DNA from: Apoderus coryli
Taxonomy: Eukaryota; Arthropoda; Insecta; Coleoptera; Attelabidae
Length of the DNA stretch: 64,000 nucleotides
Reading direction: 5' to 3'
Assembly (NCBI GenBank): GCA_911728435.2
Contig: OU452202.1
Span: forward strand, 15,541,135-15,605,134
Positions 13,601-25,971 of the stretch are shown here, piece after piece (the first letter of the stretch is position 1; each line of letters opens with the position of its first letter). Both the position numbers and the translations under genes were made by a program. The notes beneath the pieces were generated by a model. The model was given only the letters and a program-made list of their open reading frames with translations. It was not told the origin of the DNA and did not search any database.

Positions 13601-14525
13601 ACTGAAGATATCGATCACTCATGTTGGCGAAACGTTGAGAACAAATTCTACAAAACACAAGCATAAACACCCGACAAACTACAATCAAGACGACTGCGAA
13701 AGGAATATACAATTTACCCTATATATTTATTGACAACAAGATTTGTTTGTTTCCAACATAACTAAAAGTCCTGTTACTTTATGTAACAAGCAATTCATCT
13801 ATATATTATTTGTATTCAACTAAACCATTGATAGTAGACAACAAGATGTTTTTGGCGACATCTAGTGTGAGCAGGCAATATGCCCGGTGAAACACAGTTC
13901 ACAAACGATGGCCGGACGAGAAGCAACAACACCATCATATCCTATTACCATCACTAGACACGCCCGAATTCCCTGGCGGGAGGCTTTATTAATGAATTGC
14001 TTGTTACATAATGTAAAAAAAAAATTAGTTTTATTGGAAATTTCTTTCACACTACCATGCTTTCACTAGACGGGCCGTTTCGTTGATTGATAAGTGGTGA
14101 TTGGTGATCGGCAGGCAGTGTGACCCAAATTTTCAATATTTACGAAGAGCTTATACTTAGCACGAGAGTTGAAAGACAACAAGATGTTTTTGGCGACATC
14201 TAGTGTGAGCAGGCAATATGCCCGGTGAAACACAGGTCACAAACGATGGCCGGACGAGAGGCAACAACTCCATCATATCCTATTGCGAACAATACTTAAA
14301 GTCTTGTTACATTATGTAACAACTCATTAATTGATAATAGTTTTTTCAGTATCTGATTGCATCTGGAGGGACACCTTGTTCATATAAATTGTTACTGAAG
14401 ATGATACATTTTGTTTTAATATTTTTAGCGCTGCTCGAAGCCCCTACAGTCAAACAGCCATGCCTCAACCGAGGAAATCCAAGAACATTAAAACAGTATC
14501 TGGAGGACATTACACTGAAAAATAG
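7685..14525 (+). CDS. Mlf: Myeloid leukemia factor (Mlf)
   Basis: Mlf family protein, a nuclear and cytoplasmic regulator known to bind chromatin factors and DnaJ-type chaperones and to affect haematopoiesis. Four exons are supported by splice sites and phase: 7685-7737, 7847-8461, 11233-11334 and 14429-14525, giving 288 residues, close to the family's usual 250-310. The N-terminus has the family's DSDPYFG and SPMGQMRSMDNMM segments, with the FxDFENR run just after. The centre has the conserved SGPDGRPQVYKATSSTRVAP and RTVTDTVSGTKKMAIGHHI stretches, followed by the acidic INLDDDEVPEFDKEW motif. The last two exons encode a basic, Ser/Arg-rich tail. Reading through the exon 2 donor adds one Arg and stops, so a shorter isoform is possible. 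Introns 2 and 3 are packed with transposon fragments. Confidence 0.93.
9050..9345 (-). mobile_element. LINE 3' end (ORF2 C-terminus and tail)
   Basis: The minus strand from 9345 to about 9246 reads as the last ~33 residues of a non-LTR ORF2, ending in the typical FKNWLKEHLLSCQ before a stop. The following ~200 bp should be its 3' untranslated region. It lies in Mlf intron 2, antisense to Mlf. Confidence 0.6.
9815..10095 (+). mobile_element. Mariner-like transposase C-terminal fragment
   Basis: Translated with one frameshift, this gives FPNKWIGQGG, then PDLNPLD (the third acidic catalytic region), then a ~65-residue tail with LVYHVEINTPQQLLERIQDA and RVTESLVRGCEVV. The family's WG after the catalytic residue is lost. 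It is a dead fragment in Mlf intron 2. Confidence 0.75.
10100..10445 (-). repeat. tRNA-like SINE-type repeat, copy A
   Basis: The minus strand contains a tRNA-like block: GTGGCGTCATTGATAGAGCG resembling a D-arm/box A, then a box B-like GGTTCTAATCC. The rest of the unit is an A+T-rich body ending near CTTGTCGGGAAAGTTTTGGG. The same unit lies in plus orientation at 37480-37740. Shared sequence over ~250 bp shows a dispersed family. The sense of the box A/B block suggests derivation from a tRNA gene. Confidence 0.65.
13741..13800 (+). repeat. Fragment of the 337-bp hammerhead repeat unit
   Basis: The sequence around TTCCAACATAACTAAAAGTC and TATGTAACAAGCAATTC matches the end of the tandem unit at 49685-50663. 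It lies just upstream of the antisense copy of the same family in Mlf intron 3. Confidence 0.65.
13835..14330 (-). repeat. Decayed antisense hammerhead (retrozyme-like) repeat
   Basis: About 1.4 tandem units in minus orientation. GACAACAAGATGTTTTTGGC recurs at 13837 and 14175, a 338-bp period that matches the 337-bp array at 49.7-50.7 kb. Shared blocks include GCCGGACGAGA, GGTGAAACACAG and GATCGGCAGGCAGTGTGACC. On the minus strand the hammerhead region (about 14130 to 14060) keeps CGAAACGG and GCCTGCCGATCACCA, but CTGATGA has become CTTATCA and stem II is disrupted. It is probably inactive. It lies in Mlf intron 3, antisense to Mlf. Confidence 0.8.
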
Positions 14526-17500
14526 ATCATAATAGTGTTATCCTGTCTGTTTTTCCTTTAATTTAATTACTATTTAATCTAAATTTAATTTGTTAATGAA
14601 AGGTTGCCAATAATTATTACTAGTATCAATATATTAATTTTGAGAGTTCATTTTGTTTTATAATGTGTAAATCTAAGCGCAGTTTAAAATATGTCTTAAT
14701 CATTCCGGTTTATTTACTTTCTGTGAGTTTCGATTCAGCTTTGTTGCACAATGATTTTATATTTTAGTTAGTTTTCAACCATTTTATGTATAAATTGTTT
14801 CCTCATTTTATAAATATAGCGTTTAATGAAAACATGCTGCGTGTAAGTGGCAAAGATTTAGACACTCATGAGTTCTGACCAACATGTGTAAGATTAAATT
14901 TGACTATTCAGGGAACTAAGCTCTCTAAACTCATTAGGTTAAACTTTAAAAGTCAGTTTTCAGTCTTCTCAGAAATTCGAAAAACAAAAAGTAATTTTTT
15001 GCCAGCAGTTATTAGTAGTGATACTCATTGTCAGTTACGTCGAGGAAGAAAGGGGCCATAAACCAATTTGCACCCAGGAGTACAATATTCGATATACTGG
15101 GAGTTTTGGGAATTGGTAGTAAAGCAAAAGTATGAACGAATTTCCAAATTACAAACGTCATCCCCAGCTTGGCAACCGTCAATCCCACCATTTTTAAACA
15201 AAAAAACATCATTGCTAAATCGCAACATCACACAAAATGATGATGGGGGAGTTATTGTATTAATTTCACTATTTATGCAGCTATTTTTATTTTACGCAAT
15301 TATGTGCTAAATATTATTAGGTAAGTACTAGTAGAGTAACAAAAAATTTAAGGTTGCCAATTCTCAACATAAAATTGGTTAATACAGTTATAGATTTCGT
15401 TTCTTTTTTAGTTTTAAGATATTTCATCTATAATTAATACTATTAGTAAGTATATTAATAAATGTATCGTAATTCCCTTATTTGTTTCGTCGTGTGTGAG
15501 AAAAAGTTTGTAATCTTGTTTTGTTTTTCTAATTCCTTATTTTAAAAGGATACATTTTGAGACTTGTAATAGTTGTGTAATTCCTGATTAATTGTGTTTG
15601 TAGTTGACATCGATAGTTGATAGTGTAAATGTAATTACCTAAATATATCGTTGTATTATTCTTATTAGGTTAATTTTATTTATGTAAGTAAAGGATTTTG
15701 GGTAACGTGAATTAAGTGTTGTTTTCTTTTCTCTATTTTTATTTTATCAACTTTGTGATGTAAATACAATAATTATTTTCTTTTGTTTTAGTATATTCAA
15801 ATTTTTTCGCCACCACTTTTTCATGGAGATTATTATTTCAGTCATAAAAAAGCCGTGTAAGACCCGTCAAACTACACATTTATACATATATGTATTGTAT
15901 ATGGATCCTTGGGGACATGTTGGAAACATATTAAATTTTAATCACTCAAAATTTAAGTTAAGTAAATGAATTTCAAAAATAAAATTGATTCGAACTATCA
16001 CAATAAAGGATTATCATAAATTAAAAATATTTTTGTTCGTTTGTCACAATCATATAAAAGTACTTGAGATGACTTTGTTTTGTATAAGTAGTTATTGATA
16101 AATAATTGATTGGTACCTATATGTATAAAAAACAAAATTCATATTAATAGTTTTAAGAAAATGATGGGTGCGTAGGTCTCCTAGATGACTCATTAATATT
16201 TAAACAAATTCAAGGCTAGTTTCCATTTAATTTAAAGTTAAACACGACGTACGTAATTATATTACCTATAATTATATATTATAAAATTGGTTTACAAGTA
16301 ATAGTTACATATTTTGTACGTTTCTTATCAATTATTTTGCAGATAGTACAGTTGTTTTTGAAAATAATATTTACCGATACAATTATTGTGATTAGTTTCT
16401 TTTCGATGTATTTTAAATGAATATCCGCATGTTTAATATCTTACAACTGTGAAATGGATGGTTTGAACATAACTAAAAATTGTGTGAAGGTAATGTACAA
16501 TTATTTTATATACAATTTAAACAAAATAGGAAAAATATCTACAGGTGTTTTCATAAGAACGGGTAAAAATGAAAAACCGTAACATTTTCTGCTTTGCAAT
16601 AACGACCACTGTTTTAGAATTTTCCTATGCCTTGATTCTAAGCAACCATAGCTAACTTTGCAATTTCTCACTTATTGTACAAAAAATACGCTTCTCAAAT
16701 GGCGGTGCTGTTGCTAAAGTTACTGCCAGAACTGTCAAAAACAATAAAAAGTAGAGGTCCGTTATAAGAAGTATAAAGTTTTATATATATATTTGTATGT
16801 GTAATGTGGGCATGCCATTTTCAATAGAATTGAGAATATAACAAGATAGTTTAATGGAAATACATATCGCGTGCTAAAGAGAAATTTTAAGTCATACCGG
16901 GATCACATTGGTGAAGATCTTAGAGATAGTGGCAATAAGAGAAGACTTAATTTTGCAAGCAGTTTGTGAGAAAACCTAGAGAAATTGTGAGCCAGATGAG
17001 CTTTCACAATATATGGCTTAAAATTGTTAATGTTACAAACTTTTGAGGGAACACTGCGCAAAGATAGAATGTTCAACCGGATATGGAAGGAAATATTGAA
17101 ACTTTACTGCTAGTTATTGTGGAACAAAAAATGCACAAGTTTTCCCTATTTAACCTAATTAGTAACTATTAGAGTTTCTAAAATCTGTTTCCACAGGTAT
17201 TAATTGGCTATGAAGTACAACTTTTGCCAGATTCGCTAAGCCGCGTCCTTATCGAACGCAAACATTTGCTTGTGTTTGTAGAGGTCCACGCGAAATTGGC
17301 AAGGCCTCAGGATTGTTTTTTTTTAATTTGGGGTCAGTTGTGCTTCATCTATTGTTTGTATCCCTTCTATAAATTTCTGGAGTAGGAGTGACTCTAAAAA
17401 ATTAAAATCCTCAGACAGCATTCTCTTAAAATATTTCTTCTCCAATTATTCAGAATATCTCGAATTATATTTAAAATTATTATTCGGTATTTTATTTTTC

Positions 17501-17579
17501 TTGACCTTTTGTAATGATTTATGTATTCACACAGGGGATGGGAGCGCTCGTCTCATAATTCGTATGAACCTGGAGAACC
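14526..17579. other. Mlf 3' region and gene-poor spacer
   Basis: A+T-rich. The start must hold the Mlf 3' untranslated region. Several short frames exist, for example at 15012-15310 on both strands, but none resembles a known protein and they overlap one another. No gene is called. Confidence 0.4.
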
Positions 17580-17888
17580 CTAGATAAATGTGTGTTCCTT
17601 GTGTGGATATCGTCTATCAATTTTGTACGAAATGTACTTTAAAAACTTACGCTGAACCTGCTCAACTTTATCCATATATGTTTGGTATATCGGTGACCTC
17701 ACGACAGACGCGTATTCCAACTTTGACCGCGTTAACGACTGGTAAAGGGCTATAAAAGTATATTGACAAATGCCTTTGTTGATCTTATAATAAAATATAA
17801 AGTGCTTTGGTCGCCTCTTGGCAAATACTCTGAATGTGTTAATTGAATGATAATTCATCGTCAACAAGGACACCCAACTTCCTTGCAT
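17580..17888 (-). mobile_element. Non-LTR retrotransposon ORF2 fragment
   Basis: A ~100-residue minus-strand frame matches the region after the reverse transcriptase core of Jockey/CR1-like LINEs. The diagnostic stretch is LYQSLTRSKLEYASVVRSP followed by a VEQVQRKFLKYI motif. Both ends are missing. Confidence 0.75.
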
Positions 17889-17989
17889 CTATTTAGGTTT
17901 TGTTTCGAAAAAGTATCTACTCCCACTCTACGTGGAACCAATAAGGCACGGTTGTACAATGAGCGTTCCCTGGAGTTCACCTTGATCTT

Positions 17990-18170
17990 CGGTTCAGCCG
18001 AGAAAATGCGTTGTACCTATATAGTAGTTTTTGATGGTGAACTTGAACGCCCGAATTTGGCTGTTCAAGCCGAGTTCAACGTTTTTCAACATTATTCTTG
18101 ATTGTTTTGAGGTTTTATTTAGGTTAATATTTGTTTTTTCAAAATTTAATTAGCTACAAAAATGGATGTG
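17990..18170. repeat. Dispersed repeat, also at 23180-23300
   Basis: This stretch and 23180-23300 share GCCCGAATTTGG, GTTCAAGCCGAGTT, AACGTTTTT, a TTTGTTTTTTCAAAATT tract and CTACAAAAATG in the same order. No coding sense was seen in either. The family type is unknown. Confidence 0.6.
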
Positions 18171-18695
18171 AGGGAAGACATTGCAAATAACAGAGTATAT
18201 GGAGTTTTCTAAGGATTAGCATTGTCTTGGAATTATGGATACAGACGGATAAATACTTATTACTTATAGAATAATATAAATAAATATATCTATTTACTAT
18301 TTATAGGTTAGATTATTAATTTTTCCTTCTCCTTTAATAGACTAGTTAAATGCTGGTTCAAGTGACCTTGAATAGGTACAACGTACAATTCTGGAGACCC
18401 TGAGTTTAAGGGTGAACTGTGAACTACAGTTCACGGGACTTAATGGGGAACCACCGTTTGTGCAACCGAGTTCACGGAATATTACAATGTTTTCAGTACT
18501 TAATAGCATTCACCTGTAGTATGTCTAATTTTATTTTAACTTCAGTTTACAGCCGCCTATTTTTAAATTAGAACAATTCCTATTAATAAAACGGTCTACC
18601 TACATATTTCCTATGCGCATTATATGTGGACGATATACGTAGTTAAAATAACAGCTAAATAATAACAAAATAATTATTGATAAGATATAAATTCA

Positions 18696-21600
18696 ATGTC
18701 TGAAGATTTCAATATCAGTGATTGTGCAGAAGGCAAATGTGAGGTATGCTGCAATTCTGCTACGCAAAAATGTGGTGCGTGTCATACAGTGTTTTATTGT
18801 TCTAAAGAACATCAAAAAACGCATTGGAAAATTCACAAAAAACTTTGTAAACCATTTCAGGTAAACGCTGCAGACTATCGAATATAATATATTTTACATT
18901 TTGGCCCACACTCTATGGAATGGTATCTAACTGTTGATATTACTATTTTTTCCATAGCAGCAGTATCGTTTTTCAGATTTTGATAGAAGCATCCTTTGTC
19001 TTCTAGGCAATTTGAATTAATAACTATCTAATTCTGTAACTTTACTAGTCAAATTAACCTTTTATCAAATTTATTTTAGAAATATTATTTCGTAGGTTTG
19101 CAGTGATGATGTTCTAGGCCGTCATTTAGTGGCCACCAAAGACTTAAATCCAGGGGAAATCGTTCTTCACGAACCGCCGCTGATTTGGGGTCCATCCCAA
19201 GTGACTGTACCAGTGTGTCTTGGTTGTGGTAAAAGTGTCACAGAAAAAAATAGTAAACCTTGCACGAAATGTGGTTGGCCAGTGTGTAATGATATTTGTG
19301 CGAAATCACCTGCGCATTTACCAGAGTGCCGATATACGGTTCTAAGAGGCGAGAAGGTAAAGAAACTAGGTCAAACCATAGAATAATAACTATAGATACG
19401 AAGGGTCAGTAGACGCTAAAAACGGCATCGAGTCGTCGCAATCCCAGCCACATTCTGGCCCGCTACTATATTATACTATATCTATATATACTAGAAGATA
19501 CTATCTATAACTATAAGCGGCGGCGAATTGCTTTTAAGACAGAGATAACAAAGGTGCCGACACGAGGTGAGGTAACTGTATATTAAACTGTGGCCAAACT
19601 AGATGATGAATCCTTATGGAAATATAATAATTTATTTGTAGAGATAGAAAAACATCGTTCAGTCCTCCACAGGTACAAACCGAACTTAGATATCACACAC
19701 CCTTGGTCGCGTTTCAATTTCTGTCTATATATCTTTGATGGTCTTCTGTCTTGTTAATAAAAATAATTGATTTGTGAAACATTTTGCCTACATAAATTTG
19801 TTGGTGTTGTATTTATTGTACCTAGTACCTACTCTATATCTAAGTTCAGCGCTGTACGAGATATTGGGCTTTAAACAAAAATATGGACGAATCAATTGTT
19901 TTTAACTGTAAACAGTAGTCAGCAATGATTAGTTGGCAGATGTCAAATTGAATTGACAAATATCAACTTACGTCAATTACAAATTCTTCAAGAAAAGTTG
20001 AACATTCCAATAAATCAGCGATATGGCGCTATCCCACGTGTGCAAGAGGTATTACGAAAGTCTTGTTTGGCGTCGAATGGATACGGAACCAAGGACCAAT
20101 ACAAAAAACATGTCCAGCCTTTGTTAGCGACCAAATACATGGTGTGTGATGCCTATTGTTTTTTATATCACCACAAATAAAGACTTCCCTAACAAGTTGA
20201 GCCTACTTTGTACATTTATTTTCAATCAATTATGGCTTACCTCAACCTCATACACAGGCATGTGGGTTTGCTACTGTACTATTAGGACTGCATCATGCAT
20301 AATGTAAAATAGAGGACCCACAGGGCCGTAATTTGACATTATAATTATTGTTTGTATTATATGATCATTATTATACCATTCTTAAGGTTTCCATAAAAAC
20401 TTTTGGAGTGATACATCCAACTTACCAATGCATTACAGTGTTAAGATGTTTATATCAAAAACAATTTTTACCAGAAGTATGGGATAAACTGGATAAACTT
20501 CAATCGCATTGTGAGGAAAGAATCACTAGTAAACGGTATGAAAGGGAAAGGTATATTGCTAACTTTATATTACGATTTTTTAAATTATCATCAACGTTTA
20601 CTGAGCAAGATATAATACGAATATTCGGTATACTTTTGGTAAGTTACTATACTTCTTCAGCCAAGCCAACCTAATTCCAACTAAACTGCTAATTTCCAGG
20701 TAAACGCTCACGAGGTTCCTTTAAGCTCACCTCCCCATATAGCTATTTATAATTCCACATCAATGGTTGAGCACAGTTGTAAAGCGAATTGTTGCAAAAC
20801 GTTCACGAATCAAGGTGCTGTACTAATAAAAACCGGCGTTCCAGTTAAAAAAGGTGAACATTTGAGTATTTGTTATACAGAACCTAGATGGGGTACAACT
20901 GCTCGAAGATACCATTTGTACAAAAGTAAATTCTTTTGGTGTACTTGTCAACGTTGTACTGATCCCACGGAGTTTGGCACGTACTTTAATGCACTGAAAT
21001 GTCAAAATAGGTTAGTGAAGTTTCCTATTCGGTACCTATGATTTTTCAGTTCATACTGTATCGTAAAACACACTTCTACATACTTGATTTTAGTTCTGTA
21101 ATAAAAAAATTACTGTCCTGTAAAATATTTTTTACCGGATTATTTCAGTGAAATTGTTCTACTGGATGCGAAACATTTTCCGACATTAATATCTTCAAAA
21201 AATCAACCATATATTTTTAATACAATAATTACAAACATTAATTTCGATTATCATTTCAACGTTGATTTCTGGAATTTTGTTGTTACTACTTCTTATTGAT
21301 GATATCCGATTTTTTCTTACCGTTCTTCCCCGTTTCCAACTTAATCCTCCTAATCAACTAACTGTTCCTGAAGAAAATCCTCCCGTGTAGGGGTCAGGAA
21401 AATTTGGACATGTCTGTCTTTTCCCAACTGAAAACTTTTCTTATGAAACAGTCAGTTGGTTACCAGTCTTTTAAGTCGAAAACGCGAGGGTAGTGAGCCG
21501 ATGGCATAAGCACCTGAAAGGAATACCATATACTCATATTTGAATAGAATATTTGGACCAAAGAAAAATTTTTTAATTTGTTCGACTAAGAAATAAAATG

Positions 21601-22785
21601 TATAAAGAATTAGCTACAGAAAGATATGGGTTTCAGAACCAGTAGAGAATTACGCACCATATCTAACAAGTATGTGATCATCAGATCTTCATTCATTTTA
21701 TTTCCATTGGCAAAAAAACTTTATTATTATTATTATTTGTCTTAACGATATGCTGATTTTTTTGAGTAGGTATCAAACTACGAAAATAACATTTTTTACT
21801 TCCCACGCCCGGTACACTTTTTTCAAACTCGGTTAGTCGTTGCTTCCGGAAACATTTCAATCCCTGTTGAAATGTGTTTATCGATCTAATAATGTAAATT
21901 AAGTAGTTACTGGATATGCCAGTTTTCAATGACGATATTACAGTTTTTTTTTCCATTTTCATAGTACTCAATGCAAGGGATACCTTTTACCCAAATCATT
22001 CATTGAAGATCAAGAGAATATACAAGACTGGATATGTAACAAATGCGACAAAATTCTCTCATCTGTTTGTGTTCAAGATCTGTTAGAACAAGTAGGTCAA
22101 GATATGTCTAAAATGAAGAAAGGTGTATCAAGTGCTTGTAAAGAATTTATACAAACATATGACAGATATTTGCATCCAAACCATTTTCATTTGACAGATG
22201 TGAAGATTGCTCTAGCCCAGATAATTGGGGAAGAGTTTCCTGGTGGATTGGAAGCAGTTTCTGATGAAGATTTAGAGTTAAAAGCACGAATATGTCAGAG
22301 TTTGCTTAATTTAACTAGATCCTTATGTCCAGGTAAATTGAGTTTATTACAGTTTTTACTGATTCTGAATAAGCAAATTTGTGTTTAAAATGCATAGTTT
22401 CTAAATTTTACACTTGAATCTATTTAATCTTTGATGTGACCATTTTCAGCTGAATCAAGATTTCGTGGCGTATTACTATTCGATCTTCATATGGCAATTG
22501 CAGAAAAAAGTCGCCGGCATCCGGATCCAAGGGAAGTACAGGCTACGCTATTGGTACGTAAATTATAGTAACGATAATTGAAATACCTTTATTACTAGCT
22601 ATTAATTTCAATATTATCCACACCCACAGGAATCTAGATCTCTTCTACAGGAAGCTGCTGCGTTATTAAAAGATGAACCAGAAGCATTACCCGAGAGTAA
22701 CATTCATAAATTGGCTAAGGAGAATCTGATGGGAATTGATCGGGTATTAGTGACTCTTCATAAAGCTCTTGGAGATTCACCATAA
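18696..22785 (+). CDS. MYND/SET-domain protein of the SmydA group
   Basis: Seven exons give 538 residues: 18696-18860, 19096-19356, 20387-20638, 20700-21010, 21965-22332, 22450-22553 and 22630-22785, all with good splice sites and continuous phase. Residues about 10-51 form a MYND zinc finger, with cysteine pairs ending in HWKIHKKLC. A SET-type domain follows. It opens with GRHLVATKDLNPGE, carries an inserted cysteine-rich CLGCGK/CTKCGWPVCN motif, and ends with VEHSCKANCCKTF and GEHLSICYTEPRWGT. A post-SET cysteine cluster (CTCQRC) comes next, then a helical C-terminal half. SmydA proteins are arthropod-expanded relatives of SMYD4, and many are thought to have lost methyltransferase activity. 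Here the usual N-H-S-C signature is split as HSCKANCC, so activity is uncertain. An AATAAA lies near 22910. Confidence 0.88.
19953..20180 (+). other. Unassigned protein-like frame in SmydA intron 2
   Basis: A 75-residue frame with good composition, including INQRYGAIPRVQEVLRKSC and KKHVQPLLATKYMVCD. It does not fit the SmydA protein, because exon 2 joins exon 3 perfectly without it. No family was recognised. It may be a relic of a gene copy or transposon, or may not be coding. Confidence 0.25.
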
Positions 22786-24619
22786 AGATACGAATGTAAA
22801 ACAACTAAACTGATAAATGCCCATGAATTTATATAGTTTTACATATCTTTAGTTAAGCTAATAATATAAGTAACGATAAGATGCCTTTCCCAAACTTATA
22901 CTTATATAAATAAAGATCGAGATCTCCAGCTCACCCAACTAAATCCTTTTATTTGTATAGACAAAATGCTTTTTCCACACGACCACCTGTAATACGCAGG
23001 TAGTGTGGGGCTCAAACTAGGTAAGTCGCCCTAGCCAATACACTAGAACCTGCGTGCTTCTTGTCAAAACTGCGGTATCGTGGTGACGAAATATTTTAAA
23101 TGTTCCTAAACAAAAGTTCGTTGTTGCTACCGTTACGGATAAAGGCACCCTTGCCCCAGAGACAATCCAATGATCTCTATGGTCCGGTTGTACGCCCGAA
23201 TTTGGTCGTTCAAGCCGAGTTAACGTTTTTTTAACCTGACTGCTGAATGTTTTAATAATGCTAGTATTTGTTTTTTCAAAATTGCATTACCTACAAAAAT
23301 GTAAGGTTCGTGATTTGATGCACTGTTGTAGATGGGCAACAACTATAGTACTCTGACGAGCTCATAATAAGAGCCAAACAAATTCGTCAGTATCTGTCGA
23401 CCCATGCCTCGGTCTGGTTTTACTGAATTAGACTGCTGCCCTACTAAATTAAACAAAATCCCTTGTGTAGGTAAAGCCATTAATATGAAGACAGTTGTTT
23501 GATTATTATTCTACATTTTTATAGCATAAGGTATTCTGGAATTGAGGACGATTTCTCTGTCGAGCTTTTTCCACTTATGAATTCCAGGCTTTCTTATTAC
23601 TTATTATAAATAAATTACGAATATTATAAATTTCGCTATTAAGCCCCTCTAATTCCCCTAACTTTGCCTATGTCGTGGTATTCTGGGTAAGTAGTATTAG
23701 TAGTAAAGACTAATGAATATCGCATATATCCAAGATTAAATGTTACCTGAAACAACACTAGTTTTCTTTAATACTTCTGTCCTGTAAATAATTGCAACAA
23801 TTATTGCTATCAGTTGCAATTATTAACCTACATTTTATGAACGGACTTCGTATCGTAAAAACAAACTTGACCATATCCTTTAAGCCTAAGCTAGAAGATG
23901 TCGGCCCCAGAGATTAGAAAATTTGCGCATGTTCGGCATGTTGACGCTCATGTTCCCCGCCCTCCATATCTATGGTTGTACCATGTTCTCCTCTTTTATA
24001 GACTAGTTAAATGCTAGTTCAAGTAAACTTGCGCAACCGTTGTCTTTATAAAGGAGAATGGTACAACGCTCGGACCATAGAAATCTTATATTATATATGT
24101 ACTCTAGAATGCTAATTAAATCCAGCCGAATACCAAAAAGTGTAACGGTTATGCAGAGTTTTCTCGAACTACGCATGCTCCTCAGTCACTTATTTTCAGT
24201 ACAGAGCTGCCATATTTAAAACTATTTTGTCGTTCGCCTTACAGAATTTATGCGACATATCTGTTTTATAAATAAATCCATATGTTGCGTCATACGAAAC
24301 TGCTTGACAAAATCAAATAATTCAATGTTATCGGTAAAATTGTAATACTGTTTAGTTTTCAGCAATATGAACGAAACATTTTTTTCCAAATCTTATTAAA
24401 TTTAGGAGATTTCGCAACAGCGTCTATTTTCGCAAATGACATTTCTCGTAGCGGGAATATCTGTCAGAGTCGGCTTCACAACAATTCAGATAGGTTTTAT
24501 AATTGAATTATGGGTTTATGCGTGGTATATTTTAATTGTTGATAGATATACCTATTTGTGATTAAAATTGTTTTTAATATTTGTTATTTTGGTTTGGTAG
24601 TTTGTTTATTTAACAAACA
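22786..24619. other. Spacer with repeats, no gene recognised
   Basis: This holds the SmydA 3' end, a partial copy of the 17990-18170 repeat (23180-23300), a relic of the 4795-4926 foldback family (about 23435-23490) and an imperfect inverted-repeat MITE at 23950-24085. No protein is convincing. Confidence 0.45.
23950..24085. repeat. Imperfect inverted-repeat MITE
   Basis: The left arm, CTATGGTTGTACCATGTTCTC, pairs with the right arm ending GGAGAATGGTACAACG...ACCATAG. The centre contains TAGTTAAATGCTAGTTCAAGT, which recurs near 18343 with TAGTTAAATGCTGGTTCAAGT, so a family of these exists locally. Confidence 0.55.
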
Positions 24620-25284
24620 ATGAGGTGTATAGTGTTGTGGTGTAAAAATGAAAGTATCATTCCTGGTATTAAATATTTTCAGTAAGTTATTGTTTCGGGT
24701 TTCTAACAGTCTCAGTTTGAGTCAATATGATACCATTGACATGATACTCATTTTTAGCTTGACAAAAAAAAGACATGATGTTTGGATGCGGGCATTGGGA
24801 TCCTAGTACAGAAAATGTATGTGATGGGAATGTCATATGCAGTAAGCATTTCGCTGCAGAAGATATCATTTGTAGAGAAGACGGCAAGAGGATCACCCTC
24901 GTACCCGATGCAGTTCCCAAACTTTTGTTGAAAAGAAGAGATTATGTAAATGAGAGTGGAAGTTAAATTCTTAATCGTTTGATATCAAGACACTGTTTAC
25001 TTAAAAGCAGTCAGTCAAAAATGCATGATATGTATGTCAAGAATATATTTCCTACGTTGTGTAGGTATACAAAGTTCGTTTGAATTCTGTTGTTAAACTG
25101 GAATATACTTAATTATAGAATCCTCCATGAAATTGCTGAGAATAAAAGTTCTACCAACCATGTTTTGTCACAAAATACTATTGCGAGTAGTACGGATGAT
25201 ATGGAAGTGGTTTACATGGACACGGAAAATATTCGTGAAATCACTGTTTCTTGCACCCCTTCTTTGAAGGCTGTAGAGAGGTAA
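24620..25284 (+). pseudogene. THAP-domain gene with frameshift
   Basis: Exon 1 (24620 to about 24678) encodes a THAP start, MRCIVLWCKNE, and ends at a GTAAGT donor. Exon 2 begins after TTTTTAG near 24754 and continues in phase with HLTKKRHDVWMRALG, then meets TAG. A different frame picks up exactly there with WDPSTENVC, CSKHFAAEDI and LVPDAVPKLL, the family's C-x2-H and AVP features, to a stop at 24964-24966. So a one-base loss near 24796-24800 splits the domain. A second, acidic frame at 25090-25284 may be a further exon. THAP domains are zinc-dependent DNA-binding modules of P-element origin. Either the gene is dead or the base is a sequence error. Confidence 0.7.
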
Positions 25285-25971
25285 GAGGCCTAAGGTGGTT
25301 GTATAAACAAACAAATATTATATAATAATAAAATAAATAATTAGAATGCTCAAGTCCTTACGATATTTTCCAATATTAGAATTTTTACTTATTTCTCGTT
25401 TCTGCTTAGATTTATTATTATTGGGTTGTACCTGTTAGACAATAAAGTATTTATATATTTAATGTAATTTTTTATTTCTTAAATTCCTTTATTCCATTTT
25501 TTTATTTGAATTACCAAATGGTAAAATTTAATTTTAAATATACCTATAACAGTAATATTACATTTAATCAAAGCCGGTCCTGTTGAAAAATAAGTGACTG
25601 GTGATCATGCGCATTATGGACAGCTCTACACTTTTGGTTACATTTTTGTACTACGGGATTATCATTCTAGAGTATATATATATATATAATATAAGATTTC
25701 TGTGGCTCGGACTGAGTTCAAGAGTGAACTATCGTTTGTACAACCGGGCCTGTCTGTCTTGCACACAACTCAAAACAGCTGGCCGTTATCTGTTTGCTAA
25801 TGCCAAGTCAAAATAAAAGAAGAAAATTATAACCTATAAATTCCATTAAATCTCTAATATGTGATACAGATGTAGCATTTTTAACCCAAAAATAAATACA
25901 TACCTATATCAAAGATTATTAATCTTTGCCTATATGGAATATATAATTTAAACTTTTACACCAAATAAAAA
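25285..25971. other. Spacer upstream of the C10 homologue
   Basis: A+T-rich. It includes a repeat fragment near 25700-25760 (GGACTGAGTTCAAGAGTGAACT), related to sequence near 18400 (CTGAGTTTAAGGGTGAACTG). No gene was seen. Confidence 0.4.

Noticed and set aside
13590..13640. Hammerhead-like CTGAAGATATCG...GGCGAAACGTTG
   Set aside because: The core has CTGAAGA and stem II does not pair well. The resemblance could be chance or deep decay.
15012..15310. Overlapping frames on both strands after Mlf
   Set aside because: They are mutual shadows with no recognisable family and no splice context.
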